Part shown: one piece after another, positions 61,212 to 64,000 of the stretch | Layout of the letters: every line of letters begins with the position of its first letter | Position numbering within the stretch: the first letter of the stretch is position 1 | Origin: a bacterium A37T11 | GTDB lineage: Bacteria; Bacteroidota; Bacteroidia; Sphingobacteriales; Sphingobacteriaceae | NCBI GenBank assembly: GCA_900109895.1 | Contig: FOBR01000024.1 | Span: 1 to 64,000 of the forward strand | Direction: 5' to 3' | DNA length: 64,000 nucleotides | Translations under genes and position numbers: made by a program | The notes under the pieces: model-generated | What the model was told of the DNA's origin: nothing | Seen by the model: the letters and a program-made list of their open reading frames with translations, nothing else | The model's database searches: none

Positions 61212-64000
61212 ATGTCTTACAAAAAGGAAAATAAAATAAAGAGCAACTTCACCTCCATTACCATTAGCTTGTCTTCTCCGGAAATCATTCTGGAGCGATC
61301 AAGTGGGGAGGTGCTGAAGCCTGAGACCATCAACTATCGCACGTACAAACCCGAGCGTGATGGTTTGTTTTGCGAACGTATTTTCGGGCCCGTAAAAGAT
61401 TACGAATGCCACTGCGGTAAGTACAAACGTATCCGCTATAAAGGTATTGTTTGTGATCGTTGCGGGGTGGAAGTTACCGAGAAAAAAGTGCGTCGTGAAC
61501 GTATGGGACACATCAGTTTGGTAGTTCCTGTTGCGCATATCTGGTATTTTAGGTCTTTGCCCAATAAAATTGGATACTTGCTGGGTCTTCCGACGAAGCG
61601 TCTGGACATGATCATCTACTATGAACGGTATGTAGTAATTCAGGCAGGTATCAAGGAAGATGATGGTATCAATTACATGGATTTCCTGACGGAAGAAGAA
61701 TACCTGGACATCCTTGACACCCTTCCGAAAGAAAATCAATTCCTGGATGACAAGGATCCGCAAAAGTTCGTTGCCAAGATGGGGGCAGAAGCATTAGAAG
61801 ATTTGCTGGCACGCCTTGATCTGGACACCTTGTCATATGATCTACGTCACCAGGCAGCTAATGAAACTTCACAACAACGTAAAAACGAAGCTTTAAAACG
61901 CTTGCAGGTGGTTGAGGCTTTCCGCGGTTCTAAAGGTCGTATCGAAAATCGTCCTGAATGGATGATCGTAAAGATTGTTCCGGTCATCCCGCCTGAATTG
62001 CGCCCGTTGGTACCGTTGGAAGGTGGTCGTTTTGCTACTTCTGACTTAAATGATCTGTACCGCCGTGTCATCATCCGCAACAATCGTTTAAAACGGTTGA
62101 TCGAAATCCGTGCACCGGAAGTGATATTGCGTAATGAGAAGCGTATGCTGCAGGAAGCTGTGGACTCTTTGTTTGACAATTCCCGTAAGGTGAATGCTGT
62201 TAAGACAGAAGGTAACCGTGCGCTCAAATCCCTTTCAGATATTTTGAAAGGTAAACAAGGACGTTTCCGTCAGAACTTGCTGGGTAAACGGGTCGATTAT
62301 TCTGCGCGTTCAGTCATTGTTGTAGGGCCAAATTTAAAATTACATGAATGTGGTCTGCCCAAGGATATGGCCGCAGAACTCTATAAGCCGTTCATCATCC
62401 GCAAAATGATTGAACGTGGGGTAGTTAAGACGGTTAAGTCTGCCAAGAAGATTGTGGACCGGAAGGATCCTATCGTTTGGGACATTCTTGAAAATGTATT
62501 AAAAGGTCACCCGGTATTACTTAACCGCGCGCCAACATTGCACCGTTTAGGTATCCAATCTTTCCAGCCAAAGTTGGTAGAAGGAAAGGCTATCCAATTA
62601 CACCCATTAGTCTGTAGCGCATTCAATGCTGACTTTGACGGTGACCAGATGGCCGTGCATTTGCCACTAGGCAACGCAGCTGTTTTGGAAGCCCAAGTAT
62701 TGATGCTGGCCTCGCATAATATTCTGAACCCTGCCAATGGGGCTCCTATTACGGTGCCTTCTCAGGACATGGTGCTTGGTTTGTACTACATAACCAAAGG
62801 TCGTAAGACCGACGAAGGCCGTGTCATTAAGGGTGAGGGAATGACCTTTTACTCTGCGGAGGAAGTCATTATTGCCTACAATGAAAAAATGGTAGACCTG
62901 CACGCTTTTATTAAGGTGAAAGCGAAAGTGAAGGAAAAAGATGGCAGCATTGTTAGCAAAGTGATAGATACCACTGTTGGGCGCGTATTGTTTAATCAAA
63001 TGGTACCCGAAGAGGTTGGCTATATTAATGAGTTGCTCACTAAAAAATCCCTGCGTGACGTTATCGGAGAAGTGGTAAAGAACACAGGTATGGCTCGTGC
63101 TGCCCAGTTCCTGGACGACATCAAGGAACTTGGGTTCCAAATGGCTTTCCGTGGTGGTTTATCCTTCAACCTGAAAGATTTAAATATTCCGGATGCGAAG
63201 GCAGGGCTCATTGAGCTGGCAACGAAAGAAGTGGAAGAGGTAATGGCCAACTATAATATGGGTTTCATTACGAATAACGAGCGTTACAACCAAATCATTG
63301 ACATCTGGACTCGTATTAACAACCGGTTAACGGCCAATGTGATGGATATTTTATCCAATGATAACCAAGGTTTCAACTCGGTATATATGATGCTTGATTC
63401 CGGTGCACGTGGTTCTAAGGAGCAGATTCGTCAGCTTTGCGGGATGCGTGGATTGATGGCCAAGCCTCAAAAGTCTGGTTCTTCTGGTGGGGAAATCATT
63501 GAAAATCCCATTCTTTCCAACTTTAAGGAAGGTTTGTCCGTATTAGAATATTTTATTTCTACGCACGGTGCTCGTAAAGGTTTGGCGGATACTGCCCTTA
63601 AAACTGCCGATGCGGGTTACTTAACCCGTCGTTTGCACGATGTGGCGCAGGACATGATCATTACTGAATACGATTGCGGTACCTTAAGGGGAATTTACAC
63701 CACTGCGTTAAAGGATAATGAAGACATTATTGAACCGTTGTATGACCGTATCCTTGGCCGTACCTCTTTACATGATGTATATGATCCATTAACCGGTGAA
63801 CTATTGGTTCCTGCAAACGGTGATATTACGGAAGAAGTGGCTCAGCGGATTGAAAATTCTCCGGTGGATGGATTGGAAATTCGTTCTGTATTGACCTGCG
63901 AAAGTCGTCGCGGTGTTTGTGCCTACTGTTATGGACGTAACCTGGCAACAGGCAAGCGCGTGCAGATGGGTGAAGCCGTTGGTGTGATTGCAGCACAATC
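61212..64000 (+). CDS. rpoC: RNA polymerase beta' subunit, 3' part outside window
   Basis: ATG at 61212 and 929 complete codons visible; the gene runs off the right edge. Zinc-binding cysteines C66, C68, C81 and C84 ([15 protein letters not shown]). The catalytic NADFDGDQM, whose three Asp bind the active-site Mg2+, is near residues 472-480. The bridge-helix and trigger-loop regions follow ([20 protein letters not shown] and the zinc motif [13 protein letters not shown]). Coupled in the operon with rpoB. Confidence 0.98.
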   Translation, partial: MSYKKENKIKSNFTSITISLSSPEIILERSSGEVLKPETINYRTYKPERDGLFCERIFGPVKDYECHCGKYKRIRYKGIVCDRCGVEVTEKKVRRERMGHISLVVPVAHIWYFRSLPNKIGYLLGLPTKRLDMIIYYERYVVIQAGIKEDDGINYMDFLTEEEYLDILDTLPKENQFLDDKDPQKFVAKMGAEALEDLLARLDLDTLSYDLRHQAANETSQQRKNEALKRLQVVEAFRGSKGRIENRPEWMIVKIVPVIPPELRPLVPLEGGRFATSDLNDLYRRVIIRNNRLKRLIEIRAPEVILRNEKRMLQEAVDSLFDNSRKVNAVKTEGNRALKSLSDILKGKQGRFRQNLLGKRVDYSARSVIVVGPNLKLHECGLPKDMAAELYKPFIIRKMIERGVVKTVKSAKKIVDRKDPIVWDILENVLKGHPVLLNRAPTLHRLGIQSFQPKLVEGKAIQLHPLVCSAFNADFDGDQMAVHLPLGNAAVLEAQVLMLASHNILNPANGAPITVPSQDMVLGLYYITKGRKTDEGRVIKGEGMTFYSAEEVIIAYNEKMVDLHAFIKVKAKVKEKDGSIVSKVIDTTVGRVLFNQMVPEEVGYINELLTKKSLRDVIGEVVKNTGMARAAQFLDDIKELGFQMAFRGGLSFNLKDLNIPDAKAGLIELATKEVEEVMANYNMGFITNNERYNQIIDIWTRINNRLTANVMDILSNDNQGFNSVYMMLDSGARGSKEQIRQLCGMRGLMAKPQKSGSSGGEIIENPILSNFKEGLSVLEYFISTHGARKGLADTALKTADAGYLTRRLHDVAQDMIITEYDCGTLRGIYTTALKDNEDIIEPLYDRILGRTSLHDVYDPLTGELLVPANGDITEEVAQRIENSPVDGLEIRSVLTCESRRGVCAYCYGRNLATGKRVQMGEAVGVIAAQ

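Overview
The window looks like the chromosome of a Bacteroidota member, probably family Sphingobacteriaceae (Pedobacter / Sphingobacterium / Olivibacter-like). Support comes from three SusC/RagA- or TonB-type receptors, two FecI/FecR-driven polysaccharide utilization loci (PULs), futalosine-pathway menaquinone synthesis (MqnD), weak Shine-Dalgarno use, and many promoters of the Bacteroidetes type TTTG-N18-20-TAnnTTTG. The genus is inferred from protein flavour only.

Layout. 1-11 kb is an accessory stretch of small stress and housekeeping genes: a partial Rpn-type PD-(D/E)XK nuclease, a palindromic 42-bp repeat cluster, an AhpD-like protein, an AraC regulator, DNA polymerase IV, DoxX, a DinB/YfiT-fold protein, group III truncated haemoglobin, MgtA, AlkB, an HXXEE membrane protein divergent from a Crp/Fnr regulator, an Xre-RES toxin-antitoxin pair and tRNA-Phe. 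11.1-13.8 kb holds a His-rich small protein and a TonB receptor, probably for a metal. 13.9-23.9 kb is PUL 1 on the minus strand (FecI, FecR, SusC with STN domain, SusD, SusE, DUF4832 lipoprotein). 24.3-34.6 kb is a tightly coupled plus-strand operon of three exported proteins: an outer-membrane beta-barrel, a 2161-residue multidomain protein with a Cys-rich end, and a protein of FN3 repeats. It has no function I can name and is the best candidate here for an undescribed system. 34.6-36.6 kb holds MgtC, MqnD and an Smr protein. 36.7-47.7 kb is PUL 2 (FecI, FecR, SusC, SusD, GH20 hexosaminidase, TIM-barrel/SUMF1 fusion), probably for N-acetylhexosamine-containing glycans. Its susC start region carries, on the opposite strand, a consensus promoter and a terminator about 100 bp apart, as expected for a DonS-like antisense RNA.

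From 47.8 kb the content becomes core genome: an SF1 helicase, DUF6157, then rpsU-xerC-hpf, four tRNAs (Thr, Tyr, Gly, Thr), tuf, tRNA-Trp, secE-nusG, rplKAJL, rpoB and the first 929 codons of rpoC. Several spacers in this expression-machinery block hold strong hairpins (tuf/tRNA-Trp, rplJ/rplL, rplL/rpoB, rpoB/rpoC) that could process or attenuate the transcript.

How the genes work together. In each PUL the ECF sigma factor and FecR-type anti-sigma factor would be controlled by the STN domain of the neighbouring SusC: glycan binding at the SusCD complex releases the sigma factor, which activates the operon. Start codons were chosen by looking for ATG with family-like N-termini. Where only TTG or GTG fits, the entry says so.
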